64,000 bases of DNA from Streptomyces zhihengii (GCF_016919245.1 NZ_JAFEJA010000001.1:1736001-1800000), one strand, 5' to 3'; shown: positions 25,300-36,451, counted from the first letter of the stretch. Program-made: numbers and translations. Notes: generated by a model from the sequence alone, not told the origin.

Positions 25300-26535
25300 T
25301 CAGGAGACGGGGCGGGAGTCGGTCCACACCGACTCGAACTCCTCGCGGTAGGTCTGGAACAGACCGGTCTCGCTGTCCTGGCCGGACCGGACGACGGACC
25401 TGCCGCCGCCGCGCAGCACCAGCACCGGCGCCTCCATGCCCCGGGCCCTGCGCAGATAGGACTGGACGACGGCCACACCGTCGGGGCCGTCGCCGTCGAC
25501 CAGATAGGCGGTGAAGCGCGGGGTCTCGTCGAAGACCTGGATCTGGAAGGCGCCGGGGTCCCTGAGCCGGGACCGCACACGGCGCACATGGAGGATGTTC
25601 ATCTCGACCGTGCGGCTCAGTTCGCCCTTCTTGAGGCCGAGTTCCCGCTCGCGCCGCTTCACGGCGCTGCTCGCGGGGTTGAGGAAGAGCAGCCGGACCC
25701 GGCAGCCGGACTCGGCCAGCCGGATGAGCCGGCGGCCGGAGAAGTTCTGCACCAGCAGATTCAGGCCTATGCCGATCGCGTCGACGCGCCGCGCGCCGCC
25801 GAAGAGGTCCTCGGCGGGAAGCTGGCGCTGGAGTCTGACCCGGTCGGGGTGGACGGAGACGACGTCGGCGTACCGGTCGCCGACGAGGTCCTCGACCGCG
25901 TCGACCGGCAGCCGGTCGGCGGACGGGACGCCGGCGCCGCTGCCGAGTATCTCCAGCAGGCGCGCGGAGGCGCGCTCCGCCTGGGCGAGGACGGCCTCGT
26001 TCAGGGCGCGGTTGCGCGACACGACGTTGCGGGCGACCTCCAGCTCGTCGAGGGCGAGCTCGACGTCGCGCCGGTCGTCGAAGTACGGCTCGAAGCAGGG
26101 CCAGTGCTGGACCATCAGTTCGCGCAGTTGCGGGAGGGTGAGGAAGGACAGCACGTTGTCGTCGGCCGGGTCGAGCAGATAGCCCTTGCGGCGGGACACC
26201 TCGCGTACGGCGACGGCGCGCTGCACCCACTCCTGGCCCGCCGGTCCGGCCGCGGCGACGACCCAGTCCTCTCCGTGGACGGGGTCGTAGATGGGCCGCA
26301 GCACCGCGGCGACCACGGCGCGCAGCCGCTGTTCCACCAGATTCAGCCAGATGTACGCCCGGCCGGCCCGCTGGGCGCGCGTGCGCACCTCGCTCCAGGC
26401 TTCCGCCCCCCAGTCGAGCTCCGCCCCGATCTCGATCGGCCGCGCGAGCGAGACCGCTCCTGGCGGGATCTCGGCGGAGTCTCCCCCCTCGTGACCCGCG
26501 TCACCTGGGGGTAGCTCCAGCCCTCCCGAGCTCAC
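25300..26535 (-). CDS. SAV2148-family HEPN domain protein with DUF5919-like C-terminus
   Basis: A 411-residue protein. It matches the Streptomyces SAV2148 family, described as having a HEPN domain (about residues 40-190). A possible HEPN catalytic pattern R-x6-H is visible in RPIYDPVH, though chance is not excluded. The C-terminal half (VDAIGIGLNLLVQNFSGRRLI, GCRVRLLFLNPASS, then a final FQTYREEFESVW) resembles DUF5919-type domains, which look like phospholipase D-fold remnants. HEPN proteins are often RNases in defence or stress systems, but this family seems conserved in Streptomyces. GTG at 26535; an in-frame extension upstream has no support. Confidence 0.75.
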   Translation of the reverse strand: MSSGGLELPPGDAGHEGGDSAEIPPGAVSLARPIEIGAELDWGAEAWSEVRTRAQRAGRAYIWLNLVEQRLRAVVAAVLRPIYDPVHGEDWVVAAAGPAGQEWVQRAVAVREVSRRKGYLLDPADDNVLSFLTLPQLRELMVQHWPCFEPYFDDRRDVELALDELEVARNVVSRNRALNEAVLAQAERASARLLEILGSGAGVPSADRLPVDAVEDLVGDRYADVVSVHPDRVRLQRQLPAEDLFGGARRVDAIGIGLNLLVQNFSGRRLIRLAESGCRVRLLFLNPASSAVKRRERELGLKKGELSRTVEMNILHVRRVRSRLRDPGAFQIQVFDETPRFTAYLVDGDGPDGVAVVQSYLRRARGMEAPVLVLRGGGRSVVRSGQDSETGLFQTYREEFESVWTDSRPVS

Positions 26536-27022
26536 CCGCGCACCGCCTTCTGCTCCTGGACCGCCCCGTCTTCGACGATCAAGGAGCCTACTCCGCCATC
26601 GGGAGCCGGTGCAGCAGGATGGCCGTGGTTGTTTCCCAACTCCCCTGTTTGTGAAGACTGTTCCGCACAGGTGCATCAGACGGAGTGAGCGGATTCATAG
26701 ACGTCAGCCGTCCGGCGCCGGGCGTACGCCGGCGTACGCCCGGTCCGGCCGCGCCGCGCGCGGCGGCCGCCCGGCGCGAGCGACGACATGTAACCCGATG
26801 TTGACCCGGACGACCGGATTGACGAAATTCTCCCCCTCGACACTCTTTGTCCGGGATCATGTCCGCGGCACGGTGATCGAGGACACCGGGAGGCGGTCGG
26901 GCAGGTTTCCGGCCGGTCACCCGGTAGGACGGCGCGAAGTCCTAGGAGCTTGCCCCGGTTCGGGGGAGGATCTTGGCCGAGTGGTTCCCCCGTACCCGGA
27001 TCGGAATGGAAGAGTCATATCT
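26536..27022. other. 487-bp gap between the HEPN gene and glgX
   Basis: No gene is supported here. The gap holds a perfect 26-bp palindrome (26718-26743) and a less GC-rich stretch around 26795-26860 with two TTGAC sequences (26801 and 26819) that could be -35 elements for glgX. The two flanking genes are divergent, so both promoters must lie here. Confidence 0.5.
26718..26743. promoter_or_regulatory. Perfect 26-bp palindrome
   Basis: CCGGGCGTACGCC at 26718-26730 is followed without spacer by its exact reverse complement at 26731-26743. Inside it the self-complementary decamer GGCGTACGCC occurs twice in tandem. It lies between two divergent promoters, so it is not an ordinary terminator. A two-site operator is the simplest reading. 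Confidence 0.5.
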
Positions 27023-29143
<2,121 letters not shown>

Positions 29144-29155
29144 GCGCCCCTGGTC

Positions 29156-29310
29156 TCCGCGCCCCGCGCGGGCCTTCCCGGGTCCGCGCCGCGCGCAGGC
29201 GTTTCCGGTCCGTGTCCCGCACGGGCGCCCCGGGTTCGCGTCCCGCGCGGGCGTCCCGGGTTCGCGTCCCGCGCAGGCCTCTCCGGTTCGCGTCCCGCGC
29301 ACGCACATGC
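29156..29310. repeat. Six tandem copies of a 26-bp repeat between glgX and treY
   Basis: The unit GGTTCGCGTCCCGCGCGGGC plus six bases recurs with starts spaced 27, 26, 26, 26 and 26 bp (TCCGCG/TTCGCG at 29156, 29183, 29209, 29235, 29261 and 29287). Each copy contains the self-complementary core CCCGCGCGGG or a variant. The period is not a multiple of three and the block is non-coding, filling most of the 261-bp gap. Confidence 0.85.
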
Positions 29311-29404
29311 GCGGGAAGTTCCCGTTCCGCCGGACGATCACTCGATCGACCGAACAGCGGTGCCGCGCGGCACAGAAGCGTGCACGGCGGGTACGTATGT
29401 TCGC

Positions 29405-31956
29405 ATGACACCCACCGCCACCTACCGGCTCCAGCTCCAGCCGGACTTCCCGTTCGCTGCCGCCGAGGCGGCGGTCCCCTACATCGCCGCGCTCGGCGTG
29501 TCCCATCTCCACCTGTCCCCGGTGCTGGAGGCGGTGCCGGGGTCCACCCACGGGTACGACGTCGTCGACCACGGCCGGGTCCGCGAGGAGCTGGGCGGCG
29601 AACAGGGGCTGCGCGCCCTCTCGCGCACCGCCCGCGAGCACGGCCTGGGCCTCGTGCTGGACATCGTGCCGAACCACATGGCCGCCGCGCCCGCGTACAA
29701 CCACGCGCTGTGGGAGGTGCTGCGGGAGGGCCCCGGCTCGCCGTACGCCCGCTGGTTCGACATCGACTGGGACGCGGGGGACGGCAAGGTGCTGCTGCCG
29801 GTGCTCCCGGGGCGCGTCGGCGACGAGCTCGCCAGGATGCGGGTAGAGGGTGACGTCCTGCACCACGGGGAGCAGCGTTTCCCGCTGCGCGCGGCGACGG
29901 CGCACCTGCCGCTGCCCGAGCTGCTCGACCACCAGTGGTACCGGCTCGGCTGGTGGCGCCTGGCCCGTACCGAGCTCAACTACCGGCGCTTCTTCACCGT
30001 GTCCGACCTCATCGGTGTCCGGGTGGAGGACACGGAGGTCTTCGACGCGACCCACGCCAAGATCCTGGAGCTGGTGCACGACGGGGTGGTCGAGGGGCTG
30101 CGGGTCGACCACCCCGACGGCGTCGCCGATCCGGAGGGCTATCTGCGCAGGCTCCAGGACGCGGCGGGCGAGGCCTGCTGGATCGTGGTGGAGAAGATCC
30201 TCACCGGCGGCGAGCGGCTGCCCGCCGGCTGGCCCGTCGCCGGCACCACCGGCTACGACGCGCTGCACCGGATCGACGGCCTGTTCACCGACCCGGCCGG
30301 GATACGGCAACTGAGCGGTGCCTACCGGGATTTCACCGAGGCCGACGACAGCCTCGGCGGCCGCTGGGAGGACACCGTGCGCCGCGCCGCCTACACGGTG
30401 GTGACCCACGAGCTGGCGGCAGAGACGTCCACCCTGGTGCGGATCGCCGAGCGGATCTGCGCCGCGGACCCGGCTCTGCGGGATCTGGCCCCCTGGGCCC
30501 TGCGGGACGCGCTGCGGGAGCTGCTGGTCAGGGTGCCGGTCTACCGCCCGTACCGGGTGGACGCGGAGGCCGCCCTGCCGGAGGAGGCGGCTGCGGCGGC
30601 CCGGGACACGTTCACCGTCGCCGAGGAGGCCCTCGCCGTCGACGTGGTGCGCGACCTGGCCCTCGGACGGCTCGGCGACGGCCCGGACCACGGCCGCTTC
30701 CGGGCCCGGTTCGCGCAGACGGCGTCGGCGCTGCGCGCCAAGGCGGTCGAGGACACCGCCTTCTACCGCTACGCCCCCCTCATCTCGGCGAACGAGGTGG
30801 GCGGCGACCCGGGCGACCCCGCGGTGGGGCCGGCGTCCTTCCACCGCTTCTGCGCCCGTCTCGCCCAGGACTGGGCCGGCACCGGCACGGTGCTCACGAC
30901 CCACGACACCAAGCGCAGCGCGGACGTGCGGGCCAGGATCGCCGTGCTTTCGGAGTGCCCCGAGCGGTGGGCGGAGTTCCTCGCCGGCATCACCGCCCAG
31001 GCGGCCCCGCCCCCCGACGCCCAACTGGCCTGGGTGGCCTGGCAGACGGCGGTCGGGCTCGGCCTGCCGGACGCCGACCGGCTGGAGGCGGCGCTGCTGA
31101 AGGCCGTGCGGGAGGCCGGCGTCCGTACGAGCTGGACGGAGGCCGACCCTGCCTACGAGAAGGCGGTCGCCGCGTTCGTGGGCTCGGGTCCCGCGGGGCC
31201 CGCCCGGGAGTCGGTGCGGCGCTTCGTGGCGGAGCTCGCCCCCTGGGTGCGGGCCAATGTGCTCGGAGCGGCGCTGCTGCACCTCACCATGCCGGGGGTG
31301 CCCGACGTGTACCAGGGCTCGGAGCGGGAGTTCCTCGCCCTGGTCGACCCCGACAACAGGGCCCCCGCCCGCTTCGGCGCACCGCTCCCGGACCCGCTTC
31401 CCGATCCGCTCCCGGCCACGGCGGACGCGGACGCACCGGCCATGTCCGGCACACCGCGCGCGGCGGACGCGGACACACCGGTCACGGCCGGCACCCCGCG
31501 CGCGGCGGGCCGCGCGGAGGCGGCGGCTCCGCGCCGGCCGGCGCGGGCGCGGACGCCGGCGGGAGCGGGGCACCGGACAGCGCGGTCGGGGCCGAGAAGC
31601 TGGCGCTCACCGCCACCGCGCTGAGGCTGCGGCGCGAGCGCCCCGAGGTGTTCGGCGCCGCGGGCTCCTACGGCCCGCTGGAGGCGATGGGCCCGGCGGC
31701 GGACCACTGCGTCGCCTTCCACCGGTCCGGCGAGGTGGTCTCGGTCGTCACCCGGCTGTCCCTGCGGCTCGACCGCGAGGGCGGCTGGCGGGACACCGCC
31801 CTGGAGCTGCCGCCGGGGCGCTGGGCCGACCTGCTCGACGGGACGCGGGAGATCGAGGGCGGCGGCCCGGTGCCGCTCGCCGGCCTCCTCGCGTCCCGCC
31901 CGGTGGTCCTGCTCAGCCGCGTGGGCGGATCAGCAGCGACTTCGGGGAGCGGGTGA
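29405..31956 (+). pseudogene. treY: Malto-oligosyltrehalose synthase, frameshifted near the 3' end
   Basis: TreY isomerises the reducing-end alpha-1,4 bond of maltodextrins to alpha-1,1. From ATG 29405 the frame gives an intact GH13_26 barrel: TYRLQLQPDFPF, LVLDIVPNHMA, VVEGLRVDHPDGVADPEGYL (nucleophile Asp), VVEKIL (acid/base Glu), TTHDTKRSADVRARI and MPGVPDVYQGSE. After about residue 660 it enters low-complexity sequence and stops at 31624. The expected C-terminus (EKLALTATALRLRRERPEVFG, then TRLSLRL and WADLLDG) continues to 31956 in the frame one base to the left. The break lies at about 31495-31560, just after a 42-bp tandem repeat. Causes could be a real 1-base loss, a sequencing error in GC-rich repeats, or recoding. 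All catalytic residues precede the break. Confidence 0.85.
31421..31504 (+). repeat. Two in-frame copies of a 42-bp repeat inside treY
   Basis: GCGGACGCGGACRCACCGG begins at 31421 and 31463, spaced 42 bp, encoding ADADAPAMSGTPRA and ADADTPVTAGTPRA. This linker has no counterpart that I recall in TreY proteins and lies directly before the frame change. Confidence 0.85.
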
Positions 31957-32863
31957 TCAGTCCGCTGGAGACCGGCCGGAATCCTTCGGCCCAGCGCAGC
32001 CGGGGCATCGCCTCGGTGAGCGCCCGCAGCCCGTACTCGGCCTCCATCGCCGCGAGAGCCACCGCCGGGCAGCCGCCGAGACCGTAGGTGAGCTGCCCGG
32101 GGTCGCCCCGGAGCATGTCGAAGCGGTCCGGTTCGCGGAACCGCTCCGGGTCCCGGCCCGCCGCGCCGATCAGGCACGCCACGGTGGCTCCGGCGGGCAG
32201 CGTGCCGCCGCTCAGGGTGACCCTGGCCGACGTCCGGCGGATCACCACCAGCACCGGAGGGTCGCGCCGCAGCGACTCCGTCCACGCGCGGGCGATCAGG
32301 CGCGGTTCGGCCCGGAGCGCGGCGACACGGTCGGGGTGGTCGATGACGTTGGCGAAGAACGACGCGAGCGCCTTCTCGCGCACCGACACCTGCGCGACGC
32401 ACCGCCCCGCGAGCAGCGCCCGTCCGGCGGTCCTGCCGCGGACGCCGACGGCACCGGACGGGAGCCATTTGCAGAACTCCTCCACCAGGTCCGCCTGCTC
32501 CCGGCCGGCGATGCGCCGGGCCAGGACGTAGGCGGTGCGCTTGACGACCTCGCGCATCGGCTGCGGCACGGGCGCCAGATGCTCGGCGCAGGCGTCGTCG
32601 CCCGGCCGGTGGCCGTGCGTGAAACGGAGGTCGTTGAGCGCGGTGGCGACGTCGGTGTAGCGGCTGAGCAGCCATGCCCCGACGGAGGCGTCGTAGGTGA
32701 GCGGGTGCTCCTCGCGGAGCACCCGGTACCCCTCGTAGAGCTCGTGCTCGTTGCCGGTCGGCAGCCCCGGCAGCAGGACGGGCCGGTGGGAGACGGGCGT
32801 GGGCGGCACGGCCGAAGGGCCGGGCGGTACCGGGTCGGGCGTGAGGTGCATGTCGGCGTGCAT
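31913..32863 (-). CDS. Shortened, degenerate cytochrome P450-like protein
   Basis: A 316-residue P450-like protein, about 80-90 residues shorter than the usual 400. The ExxR pair of the K-helix remains (WTESLRRDPP), and so does the later block AAGRDPERFREPDRFDMLRG. The normal heme loop FGxGxHxCxG is altered to LTYGLGGCPAVALA: two residues, including the His position, are missing before the Cys. The I-helix oxygen-binding AGxDT motif cannot be found, and the region between about residues 120 and 190 looks contracted. It may be inactive or a non-classical member. ATG at 32863 with GGAG 8 bases upstream. Its 3' end overlaps the displaced treY tail by 44 bp. Confidence 0.7.
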   Translation of the reverse strand: MHADMHLTPDPVPPGPSAVPPTPVSHRPVLLPGLPTGNEHELYEGYRVLREEHPLTYDASVGAWLLSRYTDVATALNDLRFTHGHRPGDDACAEHLAPVPQPMREVVKRTAYVLARRIAGREQADLVEEFCKWLPSGAVGVRGRTAGRALLAGRCVAQVSVREKALASFFANVIDHPDRVAALRAEPRLIARAWTESLRRDPPVLVVIRRTSARVTLSGGTLPAGATVACLIGAAGRDPERFREPDRFDMLRGDPGQLTYGLGGCPAVALAAMEAEYGLRALTEAMPRLRWAEGFRPVSSGLITRSPKSLLIRPRG

Positions 32864-33054
32864 CTGAGGTGCTCCCCTGTCACGGCCGCGGCTCCTCGTG
32901 GCTCGCGGTCCTTCCAGGCGACCACCGGCGCGCCGCCGCCGCCCGCCCCGTGCACCCGCACGGGTGACGGCGGAGCCTGTGGGCCATTCGGGGACGCGGC
33001 CCATGATCACGGGCCGACGAGCCCCCGGCACCGGCAGGCGGGAACGGGGGCGGC

Positions 33055-33603
33055 TCAGCGCGCGGTCAGGCGGAAGGACATGCTGCCGAAGCCGACCATG
33101 TCGCCGTCCTGGACGACGATCGAGCCGGTCACCCGCCGTCCGTTGACGGTGGTGCCGTTGGTGGAGCCGAGGTCGCGCAGCACCCAGAGCCGGCCCTGGG
33201 AGCTCAGCTCGGCGTGCAGCCGCGAGACGGTGTCATGGCTCAGGCGCAGCCCGTTGGCCGGGTCCCGGCCGATCCGCAGCGGGTGCGGCCCGGGCTCGGG
33301 GAAGAGCAGCGGGGGCAGCTTCTCGGCCTGCCAGGCCCTGCGCAGCCGGACCGAGAACGCCGACGCGTGGCTCACGGCCCGGTACAGCCGACGGGTGAGC
33401 CGCCCCTTCTCGGTGAGGTCGGCGGTGAGCGCGTCCAGTTCGGCGGGCACCTGCGCCGCCAGCGCGAGTTCCATCCGGCGCACGAAGGTGTCGTGCGACA
33501 GCCTGCCCTGCGCCGCGCCCTCTTTGAGCACATCGAGGACACGCTCGCGCTGCGCGTCCGACAGCCGCGCGGGATACGTGTGGAACTCGGGAGAGGACGT
33601 CAC
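33055..33603 (-). CDS. DUF1707-FHA domain protein
   Basis: A 182-residue protein in two parts. Residues about 8-60 are a DUF1707 domain (ARLSDAQRERVLDVLKEGAAQGRLS, then FVRRMELALAAQ). Residues about 100-180 are a forkhead-associated domain (HPLRIGRDPANGLRL, then DTVSRLHAELSS and DLGSTNGTTVNGRRV), carrying the conserved GR, SRxH and NGT residues that bind phosphothreonine. DUF1707 is common in actinobacterial membrane-linked proteins. It probably reads Ser/Thr-kinase signals; no kinase is adjacent. GTG start at 33603 with only a weak ribosome site. Confidence 0.85.
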   Translation of the reverse strand: MTSSPEFHTYPARLSDAQRERVLDVLKEGAAQGRLSHDTFVRRMELALAAQVPAELDALTADLTEKGRLTRRLYRAVSHASAFSVRLRRAWQAEKLPPLLFPEPGPHPLRIGRDPANGLRLSHDTVSRLHAELSSQGRLWVLRDLGSTNGTTVNGRRVTGSIVVQDGDMVGFGSMSFRLTAR

Positions 33604-33862
33604 CCGACAGATTGTCGGCCCGGAGGCCCCGAGGTGTCCAGAAGAGGTGATGCGAGGCCGTCCGGGACGAAGGCCCTGACCTGCACGGAAGGATCGGTTC
33701 CGGTCCATCGGGCGTCGGTGCGCGGCCAGTTGGCGGGCCCTGACGCCCAGGCCCCTTCCCGTCCGCGCGGCCGGGGCCCACCCCGAAAAGGAGTGGACGC
33801 GGCGGCGGGGCGCCCTCTACCGTGATCACGACGCCCGCGACGACGGAGAGGAGGCGAGTGCC

Positions 33863-33919
33863 GTGTACACCACACCGTTCCCGCGCTCCCGCCCCGTCCG
33901 CCCGGCGTTCGCATTCTGA
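33863..33919 (+). CDS. Possible 18-residue upstream peptide before the GNAT gene
   Basis: A GTG at 33863 has GAGGAGG eight bases upstream, an ideal spacing. It reads MYTTPFPRSRPVRPAFAF and stops 39 bp before the GNAT start, which has its own ribosome site. The gap from 33604 to 33958 otherwise holds nothing I can name. It may be a translated leader controlling the GNAT, or a chance frame. Confidence 0.4.
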   Translation: MYTTPFPRSRPVRPAFAF

Positions 33920-33958
33920 CCGGGAGCGCTCCACAGCTTTCTCCCGGAGGAATCCCCC

Positions 33959-34855
33959 ATGACCGAACTGGTCATCCGTGCGCTCGACTCGAGCGAGGTC
34001 TCTCTCTTCGACACCCTGCCCGACCCTCTCGGCGCCGCCGCCGGCCACGCCACGACGGTGCACCGCCCCGAGTGGAAGCGGGTCGCCCTGCGCGACGGCA
34101 AGGTCGTGGCACGCGGCGCCTGGTGGGGCGGCCCCGACGACGACACCCCACTGAACATCAACTGGTTCGACGTCGCCGAGGGCGAGGAGGAGGCGGGCGC
34201 CGAACTGCTGCGCACCGCACCCTTCCAGGTCGAACTGGAGCTCAATCTGCCCGCCGGCTGGCGGGACGACCCGGTGGCCCTGGCGGCGGGCGAGGCCCGG
34301 CTCCGTGCCGCGCGGGCCGCCGGCTACGAGGTGCTGGTCGAGCGGTACCTGTACCGCTGGACGCCGGAGTGCGGGCTGCCCGAGCGGCCGGGCCGGCTCG
34401 ACTTCCGGCCGGAGCCGGACGACGCCGTGTTCTTCGACGCCCTGCGCCGCATCCACTCCGCCACGCTCGACGCGCACGCCCTGCGGGCCATCGCGGAGGG
34501 CGGCCTCGACCAGGCGGCCCAGGAGGAGCTGGACTTCTTCCACTGGTGCCCCTCGCCGCGCGAGTGGTGGCAGGTGGCGTACACGCCCGAGGGCGAGCCG
34601 GTCGGCATCCACATCCCGGCGCACAACCCGGGCGGGCCGTGCGTCGGCTTCATCGGTGTGCTGCCGGAGCAGCGCGGGCGCGGCTACGCCTACGACCTGC
34701 TGGTCGAGTGCACCCGCTTCCTCGCCGAGCAGGGCGCCGAGTTCGTCGCCGGCGGCACGGACCGGGGCAACTTCCCCATGGCGGCCAACTTCGCCCGGGC
34801 GGGCCACCCGGTGGTCCGGGAGCGCGTCAACCTGGTCCTGGCGGAACGCCGCTGA
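33959..34855 (+). CDS. GNAT-family N-acetyltransferase
   Basis: A 298-residue protein with two GNAT-like halves. The C-terminal half holds the acetyl-CoA-binding loop in VGFIGVLPEQRGRGYAYDLLVECTRFL (Q-R-G-R-G-Y-A), followed by TDRGNFPMAANFARAGH. The N-terminal half appears to be a degenerate copy. The substrate is unknown. ATG at 33959 follows CCGGAGGAATCCCCC. A strong hairpin follows the stop by 5 bp, so the gene is a single unit with the possible upstream peptide. Confidence 0.8.
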   Translation: MTELVIRALDSSEVSLFDTLPDPLGAAAGHATTVHRPEWKRVALRDGKVVARGAWWGGPDDDTPLNINWFDVAEGEEEAGAELLRTAPFQVELELNLPAGWRDDPVALAAGEARLRAARAAGYEVLVERYLYRWTPECGLPERPGRLDFRPEPDDAVFFDALRRIHSATLDAHALRAIAEGGLDQAAQEELDFFHWCPSPREWWQVAYTPEGEPVGIHIPAHNPGGPCVGFIGVLPEQRGRGYAYDLLVECTRFLAEQGAEFVAGGTDRGNFPMAANFARAGHPVVRERVNLVLAERR

Positions 34856-34860
34856 GCGGA

Positions 34861-34892
34861 GCGGGGGCGTCCGCCGCACCGGACGCCCCCGC
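34861..34892 (+). terminator. Terminator of the GNAT gene
   Basis: GCGGGGGCGTCC (34861-34872) pairs exactly with GGACGCCCCCGC (34881-34892) over an 8-base loop, starting 5 bp after the stop codon. Confidence 0.85.
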
Positions 34893-35074
34893 GTCAGCGC
34901 GTTCGCGCGCCCCGCGTCACCCCGTTCCCCGTGCCGCGTCATGGCGTCGCGGGTCCCGGCGTTCCCGCCTTCCCCCGGCCGGGCCTGCTGCCCGTCGCCC
35001 CGCTCCGCCCCGCGTGGATGCCCGGCCCGCCGCCCCGTACGCCTGCCGGGACCGCTGACCTCCGCCCGCCGCCG

Positions 35075-36451
35075 CTACCGCGGCTCACGCCGCTTCTGCG
35101 CCGCGATCATGTCGCGGTACCAGGCGTACGACGCCTTCGGCGTGCGCGCCAGGGTCTCGTAGTCGATGTGCACCAGGCCGAAGCGCTGCGCCGCGCCCTG
35201 GGCCCACTCGATGTTGTCGGTGAGGGACCAGGTGAAGTAGCCCCGTACGTCGACCCCCTCCGCCGCGGCGCGGTGCAGCGCGCGGAGGTGGGAGTCGAGG
35301 AAGGCGATGCGCCGCTGGTCGTCGGTCCCCTCGTAGGAGCATCCGTTCTCCGTGACGATCACCGGCGGCAGGCGCTTTCCGTAGCGGTCGCGGAGGCCGG
35401 TGAGTACTTCGCGCAGCCCGTCGGGGACGACCGGCCAGCCGAAGTCGGTGTGTTCGGCGGTCTCGATGTCGCGCAGCCCGAACGGCAGCCCTTCGGGCAT
35501 GCCGACGCCGGCGAAGCTGTCGAGGGCGCCCCCGGCTTCTCCGGCGGGCGCACCGACGAGCATCGGGTGGTAGTAGTTCACGCCGTAGAAGTCGAGCGGC
35601 TGCGCGATCACGGCCAGGTCCTCGGCGACCGGTCCGGGCATCAGCGCGGCGATGTCCTCGTCCGGATAGGCGCCGGTGAGCAGCGGGTCGGAGAAGAGGT
35701 GGTTGGTGAGCGTGTCGTACAGCCCCGCGGCGAAGCGGTCGTCCTCGCCGTCGCCCGCCGTCCACACAGGGGAGTGGGACACGGCGATGCCGACCCGGGA
35801 GGCGCCGGCGGCGCGCAGCGCCTGTGCCGCGAGGCCGTGGGCGAGGAGCTGGTGGTGCGCGGCGGGCAGCGCGTCGAAGAGCAGGCGCCGGCCGGGTGCG
35901 TGCTCGCCGAGCGCGTAGCCGAGGAGGGTGACCTCGGCCGGTTCGTTGAGGGTCATCCACAGGGGGACCCGGTCGGCGAGCCGGCCGGCCACCGCGGCCG
36001 CGTACTCGGCGAAGCGTTCGGCGGTGTCCCGGCGCAGCCAGCCGCCCGCCTCGTCCAGCGGGAGCGGGGTGTCCCAGTGGTAGAGGGTCGGCGCGGGCCG
36101 GATGCCGCGGGCGCACAGCTCGTCGACGAGCCGGTCGTAGAAGTCCAGGCCGGGGGCGTTCACCAGGCCGCTGCCGCCCGGGATCACCCGGGGCCAGCTC
36201 ACCGAGAAGCGGAAGACGTCGGCGCCGAGCCCGGCGAGCAGGGCCACATCCTCCCGGTACCGGTCGTGGAAGCCCGTGCCGCGTGCGGCGTCCGCGCCGC
36301 CCTTGATCCGTCCGGCCGCGGCGAAGGCGTCCCAGCCCGAGAGGCCCTTGCCGTCGGTGGCGGCGGCACCCTCGGTCTGGAAGGCGGAGGCGGCGGCTCC
36401 CCACAGGAATCCGGGCGGGAAGAGGGGCATCGGCTCTGACGGCGTCGGCAT
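35075..36451 (-). CDS. GH1 family beta-glucosidase
   Basis: A 458-residue family-1 glycoside hydrolase (usual length about 450). It begins with the GH1 N-terminal signature FPPGFLWGAAASAFQTEGA. The acid/base Glu is in MTLNEP and the nucleophile Glu in VIVTENGCSYE; WSLTDNIEWAQGAAQRFGLVHID is the conserved C-terminal aglycone region. It has no signal peptide, so it hydrolyses imported beta-glucosides such as cellobiose or plant glycosides in the cytoplasm. ATG at 36451. Divergent from treZ. Confidence 0.94.
   Translation of the reverse strand: MPTPSEPMPLFPPGFLWGAAASAFQTEGAAATDGKGLSGWDAFAAAGRIKGGADAARGTGFHDRYREDVALLAGLGADVFRFSVSWPRVIPGGSGLVNAPGLDFYDRLVDELCARGIRPAPTLYHWDTPLPLDEAGGWLRRDTAERFAEYAAAVAGRLADRVPLWMTLNEPAEVTLLGYALGEHAPGRRLLFDALPAAHHQLLAHGLAAQALRAAGASRVGIAVSHSPVWTAGDGEDDRFAAGLYDTLTNHLFSDPLLTGAYPDEDIAALMPGPVAEDLAVIAQPLDFYGVNYYHPMLVGAPAGEAGGALDSFAGVGMPEGLPFGLRDIETAEHTDFGWPVVPDGLREVLTGLRDRYGKRLPPVIVTENGCSYEGTDDQRRIAFLDSHLRALHRAAAEGVDVRGYFTWSLTDNIEWAQGAAQRFGLVHIDYETLARTPKASYAWYRDMIAAQKRREPR

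Noticed and set aside
29156..29310. 26-bp repeats considered as a CRISPR array
   Set aside because: No spacers between units and no cas genes; units also vary internally.
31495..31560. Programmed ribosomal frameshift in treY
   Set aside because: No clear slippery heptamer or following pseudoknot could be seen; a base loss or sequencing error beside the 42-bp repeat is simpler.
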